Assembly: GCA_021401465.1 (NCBI GenBank)
Contig: JADDMT010000055.1
Coordinates: 62,001 to 126,000 of the forward strand
DNA length: 64,000 nt
Direction of reading: 5' to 3'
DNA from: Teratosphaeria epicoccoides
Lineage: Eukaryota; Ascomycota; Dothideomycetes; Mycosphaerellales; Teratosphaeriaceae
Positions 39,805 to 50,730 of the stretch are shown here, one piece after another. A program made the position numbers and the translations under genes. Every line of letters begins with the position of its first letter. The stretch's first letter is position 1. The notes under the pieces are model-generated. The model saw only the letters and a list, made by a program, of their open reading frames with translations. It had not been told where the DNA came from and did no database searches.

Positions 39805-41233
39805 TTATTCCAGGACACGCGTAATCAGACCAGTCGCAACGGTCCTGCCACCCTCACGGATATTGAAACGCTGGCCCTGTTCAACAGCGAGCGGCTTGTG
39901 GATCTCGCACATCATCTCCACGTTGTCGCCAGGCATGATCGCCTTCTCCTCCTTGGCGCCCTCGCTGCCCTCGGGCCATGTAAGCGTCGCAGCCTCGTCA
40001 GCTGTCCGGATGAACATCTGCGGCTTGTAGTTGTTGTGGAAGCCAGTGTGTCTGCCACCTTCCTCCTTGGTGAGGACGTACATGGAGGTTAAGAACTTGC
40101 GGTGAGCCTTGCTCGTGCCTGGCTGAGCCACGACCATACCACGGAGAACATCCTCACGCTTGACACCACGGAGCAGAAGGCCGGAGTTGTCGCCAGCGCG
40201 TGACTCGTCGCAAGACTTCTTGAAAGTCTCAATGTCCGTGACCTTGGTCTTGACCGGTACCTTGTTCTTGCCCACGAGTTCGACCTCGGAATCCTTCTTC
40301 AGTACACCGCGTTCGACACGGCCTGAAGCGACGGTGCCACGACCCGGGATGGAAAAGACGTCCTCGACCGACATGAGGAACGGCTTGCTGATGTCGCGCT
40401 CTGGAGTTGGGATCCAGTCGTCCACGCTCTTCAACAGTTCATCGATCTTCTTCACACCAATCTCCTCCTGGCGGCTCTCCAGGGCGCAAAGCGCGGAGCC
40501 CAGGATGATCGGGGTCTCGTCACCCTCGAAGCCATATGAAGAGAGCAACTCTCTCATCTCCATCTCGACCAAATCCAACATCTCCTTATCCTCGATCGCA
40601 TCCACCTTATTGACGAACACTACGATGCGCTTGACCCCAACTTGACGGGCGAGCAACAAATGCTCCCTGGTCTGCGGCATTTGACCGTCGCTGGCGGCGA
40701 CGACGATTATGGCACCGTCCATAGATGCGGCACCAGTGATCATGTTCTTGATGTAATCGGCGTGACCGGGGCAGTCGACGTGGGCATAGTGGCGGGTATC
40801 GGTCTGGTATTCAATGTGGGCGGTGGAGATGGTGATCCCACGCTTCCGCTCTTCAGGAGCCTTGTCGATGGCGCCGTAGTCGAGGAAGCTCGCGTAGCCT
40901 TTCTCTGCTTGTCGCTTGGTGATGGCGGCTGTGAGGGTGGTCTGTCGGGATGACAATCATGATTAGTCTGCGCCCACCTCCATATCTGCCGGGCATCTCT
41001 GCCGTATCTTTGTCGCTCGCGGTACCTACCTTTCCATGGTCGACGTGCCCGATGGTGCCAATGTTGACGTGCGGCTTGTCTCTGGTGAAGGCGGTGGCGT
41101 AAGTTCTTGATGATGCGGACAAGAATTGTGCCTGACCTCTGGCGCTCAATGCTTGCTGTGCCGGGTTGATGATACTACTCCGTGCGCTCAGAGCAGCGCG
41201 AGAGGTATGGAGAAAGGTACGAGCGAAAGACAT
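39805..41233 (-). CDS. TUF1: Mitochondrial elongation factor Tu
   Basis: Two exons, 41233-41030 and 40941-39805, flank an 88-nt intron and encode 446 residues. EF-Tu delivers aminoacyl-tRNA to the mitochondrial ribosome with GTP. The first 45 residues form a basic, Ser/Ala-rich import signal (MSFARTFLHTSRAALSARSS). The intron falls inside the P loop: exon 1 ends GHVDHGK and exon 2 starts TTLTAAITKRQAEKG. DCPGHADYIKNM (G3), NKVD (G4) and GSAL (G5) follow, then domains II and III, ending EGGRTVATGLITRVLE. Length and sequence are typical. The gene diverges from the HIBCH gene across 300 bp, so two mitochondrial-protein genes share a promoter region. Confidence 0.97.
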
Positions 41234-41533
41234 GACGGTGGGCGGGATCCACCTAGACAGCGAGAGGAGAGGAAGAGGGATGGACTGATGAGATATATTA
41301 TTAACTGGACTTATTATGAAGAAGCTGGAAATGGAGGGGGAGAAATTCTGGAGACTTGAATTGACGCGTTTTTGATTGATGATTGGCTGCGGAGACGGGG
41401 GTGATTTGATGGAGAAGCGACGCCATTATTATTGCTGCACATTGTTATTGAACATCAGCCTCGGCTTGACATAAAAAGGACGACGAAAATACTCCTCCTC
41501 CTCCTCGTCCCCCCCCCCCCCCCCCCCCATAAT
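41234..41533. promoter_or_regulatory. Bidirectional promoter TUF1 / HIBCH with a 20-nt C tract
   Basis: This 300-bp spacer lies between divergent starts. It contains CTC repeats followed by an uninterrupted run of 20 cytosines at 41509-41528, ending five bases before the plus-strand ATG. The minus-strand side contains AT-rich sequence (ATATATTATTAACT) near 41290. A shared control of the two mitochondrial genes is inferred. Confidence 0.6.
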
Positions 41534-43128
41534 ATGCTGCTCCAACAGTCTTGTCGACGCCTCGCAGCTGCCCCGGCGTTCAAACCCCCTTCATCAGCAA
41601 TGCCGCTCCGCGCCAAAATCCAAATCACCAACCCGGCCATGCTCGGCCCGGCATCCCGATCAGTACAGCCTTACCCTTTACCAACACTAATCACAACACT
41701 CTCCACTTCGTTCGCTGACTGACTCAGCCCGGATAGTTTGCCTCGACGACAGGCTCGGACATCATCGAACTGCCAGGCGACGAGCCTCACGATGTTCTGT
41801 TCGACAGCAAATATGGCGTGCGCACCATCACCCTCAACCGGCCCAAGAAGCTCAACTCTCTCAATGGCTCCATGGCGCGCAAGATCGTGCCACGCTTGCT
41901 GGAATGGCAGAAGAGTCAGCTGGCCAACGTGGTCATCATGAAGGGCGAGGGCAGAGCATTGTGCGCAGGTGGAGATGTTGCCGCTCTGGCATTGCAGAAC
42001 AGGGACGGCAGGCAGGGACAGCAGGCCAGCAAAGACTACTTCGCCCTGGAATACAAGCTGGACCATCTGATTGCGACATATCAAAAGCCCTACATTGCCT
42101 TCATGGACGGTATCACCATGGGTGGAGGTGTGGGTCTCAGCTTGCACGCGCCTTTCAGGATCGCAACGGAGAACACAGTCTTCGCCATGCCCGAGACCAA
42201 TATCGGCTTTTTTCCTGACGTCGGCGCCTCCTTCTTCTTGCCCCGACTGGATGGTGAGCTCGGACTCTACCTGGCACTCACTTCGGAGCAATTGAAAGGG
42301 TCAGACGTCTTCTTTGCAGGAGTAGCCACTCACTACATCGACTCGTCCTCGCTGCCCGACCTTGAAGCCCGCCTCGCCGAGCTGCGATTCAAAGACCACG
42401 ACCCGCATCAGAAGCGCCTTCAGATCGTAAACCAGACCATTGAAGAATTCGCAACTGGCATCCCGCACGACAAGCATCCGACTAAATCGACCGTTGGCGG
42501 CAACATCCGCACTGCAATCGACTACGCTTTCCAGCCGGCCAACGGCATCAAGGACATTCTTGACGCATTGCAAGGACTGACTCTAGGCGGCGCCGCACCC
42601 CAAGAGGTTCAAAATTGGGCCTCGAACACCCGCAAGACCATCCTCCAGCGCTCTCCAACCTCCGTGGCGGTGACCTACCGCCAGCTCCGCAATGGCCAGG
42701 CGTGGAACATCGCGCAAACGTTCCGAAAAGAACACGTCATCGCATCGAAATTCATGGAACACTCGGATTTCGTGGAAGGTGTCTCCGCACTTCTCATCAA
42801 CAAGCCAAAGACAACGCCCAATTGGTCTCCTCCTTCCATCCCTGAGGTCACCGACGAGGCAGTCGACGAGTTCTTCGCGCCAGAGCCGACATTGCAGCTA
42901 TTAAACACAGGCGAGGGCGCAGCGTACAGGAACTACCCTCATGCATGGACGAGTCTGCCAAGCGACTTGCAGGTGCAGGGATTCGTCCAGAGAAATACCG
43001 CGAGCAGGCAGAAGATTGTGGACGAATTCGTGCAGAGGTGTAACGGCAAGCAAGGGGTCAAGGAGAAGGTGGAGGAGATTGTGGACAGGAAGTGCATGCA
43101 AGGGAATGATGGTTTGGTGTGGAGTTGA
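41534..43128 (+). CDS. EHD3: 3-hydroxyisobutyryl-CoA hydrolase, mitochondrial
   Basis: Two exons, 41534-41662 and 41737-43128, flank a 74-nt intron (GTACAG...GATAG) and encode 506 residues. The enzyme hydrolyses 3-hydroxyisobutyryl-CoA in valine breakdown. Yeast Ehd3 is also reported as a small-subunit mitoribosomal protein. Exon 1 supplies a basic import signal (MLLQQSCRRLAAAPAFKPPS). The crotonase fold shows ITLNRPKKLNSL, KGEGRALCAGGDVAAL (oxyanion hole), DGITMGGGVGLSLHA and the HIBCH signature MPETNIGFFPDVGASFFLPR, followed by the family-specific C-terminal domain. An in-frame TAG between two candidate acceptors (41726-41736) excludes the first AG and fixes exon 2 at 41737. Length fits the family. 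Confidence 0.94.
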
Positions 43129-44080
43129 TTGGGTAAACGATGTGCGTATATTAAAGTTGATTGAACCAACGTTTATGGATTCAAGAACAACGGATTGGTC
43201 ATACGAAGTCGACACTGTCGATGGCCGTCCGCGCCGGAAACCAATTAGATCTTCCAAAGCCACAAGGCTCCATCAGCAGTCATTATGAAGATTGGACCTC
43301 ACAGTTTGGGAGGAATATCTATTGTGCAGATTGGCATCGTGCATCGGCGCGAGTGCCCGGACATGGACGCGTCCAGCGAGCGCTTACACGGCTCGTGTAT
43401 AGTTATACTAGCAGAGCTACCAACGGAAACAGCAACATCTATTATGCAATCAAACGTCTTGTTGAAATGCACGGTCTAGAGCTCCCGTCCTCCTGCGACT
43501 TCATGGCGTGTCCTGCTTCAGGATCGTTGTAGCGTCAGCGAGGTGCTTCGCTCAGCTCCACGCTCATCGGCGATAAGTGATTTTAGCAGTACGTGATGCT
43601 CGCCCTTGCTACAATGGGCGTTATTGGGGTAGAGATAGAGCCCCTACATTGACGAAGTGGACAGAGGACCATTTCTCGAGAAGGTGGGGACAAGTGTGGT
43701 CAGAACGGGCAATAGGACCTCCCTACATTGCTAGCCCGAATCGCCGCCCGGCACTGTGAAGGGATCGTTGGACGGCAGCGGAGTCGAGGGCCAGTACCAA
43801 GCTTAGGATGCTGATGCGTCCAAGTGCTTGTCAAAAATTTTGCAGCAGTCGACGCTCTTGCGACTGTGTTCCGGAAATTGGTTTCTAAAAGAGGACCAAG
43901 TGACACAATACCCTACGAGATCGCTACGAGATTTCACTTGCTCAGACGTGGTCGAAGTTGATCTCTCTGTATGCGAGTCTTTGCCCTCATCTTGCAGCTT
44001 TGATACCTCGGCAGGCTGGAGCCAAGAAAGCCCACGCTTTTTTCCAGGCAGACCTAGAATGCAGTCTCGACATTCTCAGC
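43129..44080. other. Gene-poor stretch
   Basis: No supported coding frame was found in this 0.95 kb. Several short frames exist on both strands without domains or signal peptides. Confidence 0.4.
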
Positions 44081-44378
44081 ATGATATCAACCAGTATCAT
44101 CGCCGTCATCTTCGCCGTCGGGGCTCACGCGTCTGCTTTCGTGGGTGGAGCAGCAATATCCAGTGCCGTGGAGAGCAGTGCCGTGGAGATCATCCAATGG
44201 CTTCATGCTGCGATGACAGGGGCGATACGTGCGGTCTCCGTGAGTAAACAGTATCGCGATTTGCTTCGGGAGATTGTTGACTGACGATACGTAGAGCAGG
44301 CACCCTTTGCAGCACCACGACGCAATAATGTACCTCGGTGAGATTATCGCGTGCTCTTTGAGAAGTGCGTGTGCATGA
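44081..44378 (+). CDS. Possible small secreted protein (weak)
   Basis: Exon 1 (44081-44239) encodes MISTSIIAVIFAVGAHASAF, a signal-peptide-like start, then about 33 residues. A GTGAGT donor at 44240, a CTGAC branch at 44281 and an AG at 44293-44294 would join a second exon ending at 44378, for about 80 residues in total. An alternative AG at 44298-44299 gives a different, shorter tail. Only two cysteines are present and no family is recognised. Confidence 0.28.
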
Positions 44379-46340
44379 CTGACGTTCGCTGGGACGGCTG
44401 GCTCGGCTGAATCCAGGCCATGGCCGTTTGGGAACATATCTGGACGTCGTGGAATTTAGCTGAGCAAACACCTCCCGTATACTGAGCAGATGAGTAGACA
44501 GTAAGGGAGGCGGGACTGAAGCAGGGAGTATTGTGGGCCGGTGTTGACCGAATTTAAGTACTAATAGAGCTTTGAACCTGGGACAGCAAAACTCATCATG
44601 CAATCACGTGCCTTTGGTTGCATCCACACCGACCACGTTTAGTTGTGCTTGGATTGAATATCGAGTGTTGTTCCTACTGTTTCAGTCTTGCCGACTGCCC
44701 CTGCTTGTGCTCTTTCCAACTTCGCTCTCAGCGACAGTAGGTGATGATAGTAGCCGAAGACGCTTCACGATCCGGGCATGATTCTGGGTCCCATTCAGTT
44801 ATTCAGCCAGTGTGCTTGCATGGACGAATTGATGCAAATCGAGACGCCGTGACATCTTCTAGAGCTACGGAAGCGTAGGATTGTCCACGCGAGATGGTGC
44901 GAGCATTTCCATTTTGCCATTCTGCTCCTCAATTGCAGGATGATGTAGAAATTTGCATCTAGAATCGGCTATTCATTGGTAGTGACTGACGTCCATCGTG
45001 TATCTTCGTCCGTGGATTGGACATAGTTCACCCTTGCTTGGGCGCCAGCACATGATGGACGGATCGCCGCGCCGGAAGTTAACGTATATTATTTTGTCTC
45101 TGCCGTATGGGCCAGTCTAGTGGCTCTCGCGCCGATCGGTTGATCATTGTGCAGGCTGTGGCGGAACGGGGTTCGATGTTTGACCTCCACAGAGCGCCGT
45201 GTGATGTGTGCCGCAGCAAGCTCTTGACACCTGAAGGAGCTTGGATGCCATTGACAACCGCATTGCAGACCCATGCCAGTATTGAGTGCTTGACTTCAGT
45301 TGTTGAATCGAGAGGTTCGTCCAAATTCGGTGTTGACTTCGCAACGCATAAGCATTTGCGGTGTGGCTTCAGGCAGAGTTCCAACGATGGCGGGACAGAA
45401 GACGCACCTCCATGGTTATATCAGTTCGACAAGGCCTCAAGGCCTTTCCTTCTGCAACAGCTTAGCGACGGAGGATAACTGACAATCGCTGCACGCGCTG
45501 ACTGCGTATTGTTAGATACGATCATCGCCAGCTGATCCAAAAGGTCGATCATCATTAAACATAGAGCCTTGCATGGTGCAGTGCTCAGCAAGGGAAGTTG
45601 GCATGATTGATGTTGACAGAGCGAATTGGCTTGAGAGGCTGCGACGGCTCCGCGACGACGAACCCACTCTGGAGCCATTGGCGAATGCTCTGTAGCATGG
45701 AAGGCAATGTGACTTGCGTGCATTGTACGATGCAACAACCGTCAACGACTGCTGGCGACTTGTGGGAAGCGGGGCAGAGGCACCGGTGGAGATTAAGTCA
45801 TAGTCATTGTCAGCTCAGGCTGACTGCCGTTCGTATCGACTGTGGTTGCATGAGCAGGAGGATCAAACCAGGATATCCCAGCCTCGTCGGCACAGATCCT
45901 GAGTTCGATCGCGCATAGCTCGCGATGAGGCTCTAGCCTGATCCTCTATGGTACTATGTGAAGTGCAGGTAATGCAGCTGGGTCTCGTCCGAGCTCACGC
46001 GTTGGCTCGTCGAGTACTCTTTCCTCACATGCAAGTGCTTGAGGACTTCCGATGACAAGTCAACAGTCAAGATCCGTAGAACCGTTACAGCATTGTCCAG
46101 GATCCGTCATCGTGATTTTCATAGTTGCGCGTCCAGATCTGCCACGTGGGGTTAAAGTTCGTGACGCTGGTGCTGTCGCATGCCATCTGCAGCCAGGGTG
46201 GAGCTGCAAAACAGACGGATCCACCGGTGGCAGTATGCGTGGTAGCGACTCAAGCAACAAAGCGACGACCGACATGAAACCAAAGCGTCTGAGCACCACT
46301 CAGCGTCACAGCGAGCCCGATGTCGCTCAGCAAGGGTGAC
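44379..46340. other. Gene-poor stretch
   Basis: About 2 kb without a convincing gene. The longest plus-strand frame (45107-45478, 123 codons) starts with ATG and has ordinary composition, but it shows no domain and is matched by open frames on the other strand. Confidence 0.4.
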
Positions 46341-46417
46341 GGAGGTCGTCTATAAGTATTCACCTCCTTCTCCCTACGGGAGGTCGTCTATAAGTATTCA
46401 CCTCCTTGCTCCCTACG
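46341..46417 (+). promoter_or_regulatory. Duplicated palindromic TATA cassette upstream of hydrophobin gene
   Basis: Two near-identical tandem copies, 46341-46378 and 46379-46417 (38 and 39 bp, one extra G in the second), each contain GGAGGT, then TATAAGTA, then ACCTCC. GGAGGT and ACCTCC are inverted repeats flanking the TATA box, so each copy can form a hairpin with the TATA in its loop. The hydrophobin ATG lies 113 bp downstream of the second copy. Promoter function is inferred from position. Confidence 0.6.
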
Positions 46418-46529
46418 ACTGCTTCTCGCAAGCGCGATCAAGCATACTAGCAGCGAACCACTAGCCATCCTGAGCAAGGCGCCATCTACTATTACTTAGG
46501 AAAACCACCATCATCGATCTCGAGGCAAG

Positions 46530-46973
46530 ATGAAGTTCACCATTGCCACGACGATCATCCTCGCCGTTATTGGAGCGAACGCTCTCGCTATACCTGGCAG
46601 CAGCGGCAGCGGATCTGGTTCCAGCTCGAGAAGCAGCAACGGGTCCAAGTCGGGTTCTGGAAGCAGCAGCACCACCTGCAACAATGAACAGTACAGTTAC
46701 TGCTGCCCAGAGGATCTTTTGTCGGTCACCTGTAGCCTTTGTAAGTGAAAGTATGCGATCTCTGTCGAGCAGGTCGCCGGCTAACGAAACGTTGTAGTGA
46801 GCGGTGGTGATACCTGTGGCGGATCCGTGTACTGTTGCAACGAGGAGCAATCGGTGGGTCGAAGCACGCTGCCACAGTAGTCTTCCGTTGCGGCTGACTT
46901 GAATTAGGGGTTGATCAATGTCAGCCTCCTCAGCGTGAACTGCGGCGACAGTCTTCTTTCGGCCAAAGTCTAG
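46530..46973 (+). CDS. Hydrophobin-like secreted protein with eight cysteines
   Basis: Three exons were assembled: 46530-46740, 46798-46853 and 46908-46973, giving 110 residues. Hydrophobins are secreted, self-assembling surface proteins that coat aerial hyphae and spores. A clear signal peptide (MKFTIATTIILAVIGANALA) is followed by a Gly/Ser-rich spacer (residues 23-48) and the pattern C50-x7-C58C59-x8-C68-x8-C77-x5-C83C84-x16-C101, the hydrophobin order C, CC, C, C, CC, C. Introns are 57 and 54 nt with GTAAGT and GTGGGT donors and CTAAC and CTGAC branch sites. Each intron separates pieces of the cysteine pattern, so the unspliced frame ends after the fourth cysteine. The C3-C4 and C4-C5 gaps are shorter than typical class I or class II values, so class is unclear. 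Confidence 0.82.
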
Positions 46974-47549
46974 GTTGTGGTCATAGAACGCCATTGCTGC
47001 CGAGAGTACAGAGCAAGGCCTCGACTCGGATCTGACATGTGGACGGGCAGGACAGGTGGACTGAAGTTGGTCGATTCGTACAGCCAATCGGTCAGGCTAT
47101 GCCAGAATGGAGAGACATCATTCATCATTCCTTCTTTTATACTGCCCGACGTCGTCTTAGATTGCTGCGTCGGGACACAGTATCTTTCCCCCGAAAAGAT
47201 TTGGCTTCCAGGGAGTTGACCTGGTTGATATCTCCACTTGCATGATGGCCGGCTATGCCAATCAAAGAGCGGCACTTCCAGGTGACCATGAATGTATTGA
47301 AGGGTCCCAGCAACCTCGCTGGGGATGGTAGTCCGAGTGATCCTTTCAAGGAATACTGGACTTGCGATTCAGCCCCGGCCCATTCATGATCGCACGCATG
47401 ACAGTCAGCGTGTCTTCGGAAAGGTGCTCTTGAAGACCAGCAGTGGTGAGGTTTGAGGTCTATGTCTTTGGCGAGTCATGGCGACAGCAATCCCGACGGT
47501 CTTCATGACATGACGATACGTCAGAAACGTTTTGAATCAGATATCTTAC
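46974..47549. other. Spacer between hydrophobin gene and transposon block
   Basis: This 0.58-kb segment has ordinary base composition. The change to transition-decayed sequence starts at about 47,540-47,560. No gene is supported. Confidence 0.5.
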
Positions 47550-49995
47550 TGTTTTCTGTTAAAGATAACAGTAGAAGTGTATTTCTCAGAATGTTGTGCC
47601 ATAAGTTACACAGAGTAAAGTACATGTATTAACTATATGTCATTAACATCTATGCTATTAATATAGTTAATACTAGGGGCTATTAGAACTACATAGGTTC
47701 TAATGCCTGCCCTTAGCATGCAGTGACCCTGCCACAAATGGCAAGGGGGTCCTTTGTACATACGTTAGCTTGTATGTCATCTAAGTAGGATTAGTAGTTA
47801 ACATAGGATGCCTCTATGTCGCTAACCCTATAGTACCCCTATAGGGTTAGGCTTAGACATGCTTTCCCTAATTAAGGAGCGTCAGGGGTTATAAGCACCC
47901 TTAACGCTACCTCTATAATAAGCAGAAAGCAGCGCTATCTTATACCTACTAAAAGGTTAGATTACTCTATTACACTACAAGATATTTCTGTATTATATAG
48001 CATATACATCTATATTAGTTCTGCTTTCTCCTCCCTACTTTGCAGTCTAGCAGAGAATACTACAATATGTCTAGAGTACTATAAACTCGTAACTAACGCG
48101 TAGTAAGTACTATCCTAAGTGCCTATAATAGTAAAGCTAGCCTAAGTAACTAGCCTGTAGAAGTACCCCCTACAAGCGACACTACATTAAGCGACAGTTC
48201 CGCTAGAGGCTAATTACGTAGCAGACAAGGTAATAGACCCCCTGTATAGGGACTACAGCTAACCCTAACTATCGACCTAGCCCTTATAGCCATGATTGTT
48301 AATTAGGTCGCGAACTACCTTGCGAACTAGAGCTAGAGCTACACTGCTTCTAGTAGTGACAATAGCGAGGACGACAAAGACGTCGCTATAAGTAGTACTA
48401 ATAAACTAGTAGATAAAGAAATCTAGCAAGATTTTACACTAGGGACCCGCGAAGACAACTTACTAGTAGGCGTAGACTCTCTATGTATGCCTGCGAATCT
48501 AGTGCCTAAATTCGGGGCCATATTAGGCTAACTAGGAGGTAGTCGTAACACATGTAACCTGAAGCCATTTAAGGGAGACACCTTAAAGGAGGCTCGAACT
48601 TTCTTGTAGGCATGTAAGGCAGTTTTCATGCTTAACCTACATAGATACTCTATAGAGGGCAAACGAGTCGCCTTTAGTATAATGTAGCTTAAAGAGGATA
48701 AGGAACCTTGTAACAATTAGCATAAGTAGTATAACCTTATATAGGTCTATAACAGAACATATATGTAGGCGGACTTTCGCTAGTTCTATGTCGACTAGGT
48801 CGAGGATCTAGGGAATCGCGCCCTTACTATGTCTGTCGAGTACAAGAAGGCTAAGCAGAGGAAGGGACAAATAACCTCTAGCTTCGCTACCTACCTTACT
48901 ACACTTAAGGGACAGATGCTACCCTATACTAAGACGTAACGCATGTAGTACTTACTTGTCAAACTTAATAACAATCTTCAGAACATAATCATGACTTTTC
49001 ATGAACTTCTGACAACTTAGCAAGACCTTGTGTCCCTTGCGATACATATAGAGATTACCTTAAAGCGAAATAGAAAATTAGGTAGTAAGGACAATAAGCG
49101 TCTAAGCCCTAAGGACCTACTAAAGGGCCGCTATTATAAGCGCCCTAGGGGTCACGTCTAACGTAGTAGTTCATTCTAGAGGAGCAAGCCCTCTAAGCTA
49201 AAAGACAGTAGCGAGAAGCCTCCGAGTAGCTGCTACATCTGTAGAGTAAGAGACTACTAGGCAGCTCGCTATCCTAAACGAAGTAATAGGAAGAAGGTAA
49301 GCAAGGTGTCTAAAACCTCCCTAGAGGGGAGGCAAAAGAAGGACAAGCCTAAGACAACCGAATGGCTACTACGGGTATCTAAGCTGTCTGTTACTAATAG
49401 TGTAGACTCGTGGCCTGCCTAGTACCTATCTAGTGCGGTCTGAGTTAATAGCTTACTTAAGCTAGTAGACTATATGTTAGATGACCTTGCGGAGGTTAAC
49501 GTGATACCCTAGAGGGTAATCATACAGCTTAGTTTAAAGCCGATCCTAGGAGCCCTACTACCTACTATGAAGTCCTTTTAGGGCGAAGGCGTAGCGGCTT
49601 AAGGCGCGTATAACATGCGCCTCTAACTCGCGGACTCCTTAGGAGAAGTACGCGAGACTAACGAAGTCTTCTACACTAAAGACGTTCCTAATAAGGAGCT
49701 CCTACTCGGCCGCCCTTAGCGCTACAAGCAGGGAGCCGTTGTTAATAGAGCTACTAATAACTAGTTCTATAGCTCTATAGGCAAAGTTCCTATAGTATAG
49801 ATACGTGACGCATATAGCTCCTACAAGGACATAAAGAAGGTCTAATGCGTGTATGTAGTCTACATATAGAACGTTAAGGAAGATGTTACCCTTCTGCCTA
49901 AGTTAGAGGAATATGCCGATATTTTCGACATAGAGGCTACAGCCTATACCTAGGCCCTAGATACGGAACATGCGATTAACCTTAAGGAGGGTTAT
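47550..49995 (+). mobile_element. Element C: decayed Ty3/gypsy retrotransposon, 5' part, interrupted by element B
   Basis: Plus-strand gag-like sequence can be read through many TAG/TAA codons from about 48,540. A CCHC-type zinc knuckle lies at 49,231-49,272 with its histidine and last cysteine changed to tyrosine codons (both CAC to TAC or TGC to TAC transitions). A protease/RT junction follows, and an RT-leading segment (LPKLEEYADIFDIEA) at about 49,890-49,930 breaks off at 49,995, where element B begins. The gag does not match that of A and B, so it is a different family. The left end is uncertain. A TGTTAAAGATAACA stretch at 47,557 could be an LTR start. The rest of C should continue to the right of the window. 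Confidence 0.75.
49991..49995. repeat. Target site duplication of element B, left copy
   Basis: GTTAT precedes the first LTR base of element B and is repeated exactly at 63,996-64,000 after its last base. Confidence 0.9.
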
Positions 49996-50167
49996 TGTCA
50001 TGAGTGTCAGGAGTACTATAAGTCACAGGATCATAAGTGTCTAGAGTGCTATAAGTCATAGTATAGTCATAGGAGTACTATAAGTCATAAGCATAGTCAT
50101 AGGAGAAAGGATCTGTTACGTGAGGATAGATCCCTAGATCTGTAGGGTTAGTCTACAGATCTATAGG
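49996..50167 (+). repeat. Element B 5' LTR, first part
   Basis: This 172-bp segment matches 63,519-63,690 of the 3' LTR with about 20 differences, all transitions. It is broken by insertion of element A at 50,168. Confidence 0.92.
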
Positions 50168-50651
50168 TGTCATAAGGGTAGGTGCCGATAGCAGGAAGGT
50201 GATTAGGTGTTAGACTCGCAGAGCTGTAAAGAATATCAACAATAGCGGTTAACCTTGTAACTAACTATCCCCTAGGGAAAGGGAATTAAGAATTAAGCAC
50301 GAAGCTCCTAACTGCCTGTCCTAAAGCTAGCCCTATATACTAGAGAGACAGAGCAGCTCTGTTAGATCTGTTAACAGACCTGATAGATCTATGTCTGTAG
50401 ATCTATAGCCTAACCCTACAGATCTAAGGGTCTGTTATCCTGTGACAGATCCCTTCTTCCTTGTAGGCCTATAGATCTGTAGACTAACCCTATAGATCTA
50501 GGGATCTGTCCTCATGTAACAGATCCTTTCTCCTATGACTATAGCTATGACTTATAGTACTCCTATAATAGTACCATGACTTATAGCACTTAGGACCCTC
50601 ATGATCCTGTATCCTATAGTACTCTAGATAGTACTCCTGACACCTATGACA
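50168..50651 (-). repeat. Element A 3' LTR
   Basis: This 484-bp LTR carries terminal inverted TGTCATA/TATGACA ends. It differs from the 5' LTR at about 31 positions (6.4%), of which about 29 are transitions. A polypyrimidine stretch (CCCCCTCTT), the complement of the polypurine tract, follows at 50,655-50,663. Confidence 0.92.
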
Positions 50652-50730
50652 CTATCCCCCTCTTAGCCTAGCTCGTCCCTAAGCTACCTTATTAGTACGG
50701 GGTTTCTCTTGTTCTTTCTTTTACGCTATA

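Noticed and set aside
45107..45478. Plus-strand ATG frame of 123 codons
   Set aside because: Ordinary composition, no domain or signal peptide, and overlapping open frames on the other strand.
48528..48716. 62-codon minus-strand frame in element C
   Set aside because: It is opposite the gag-like frame, which reads through with TAG/TAA at expected Gln/Trp sites.
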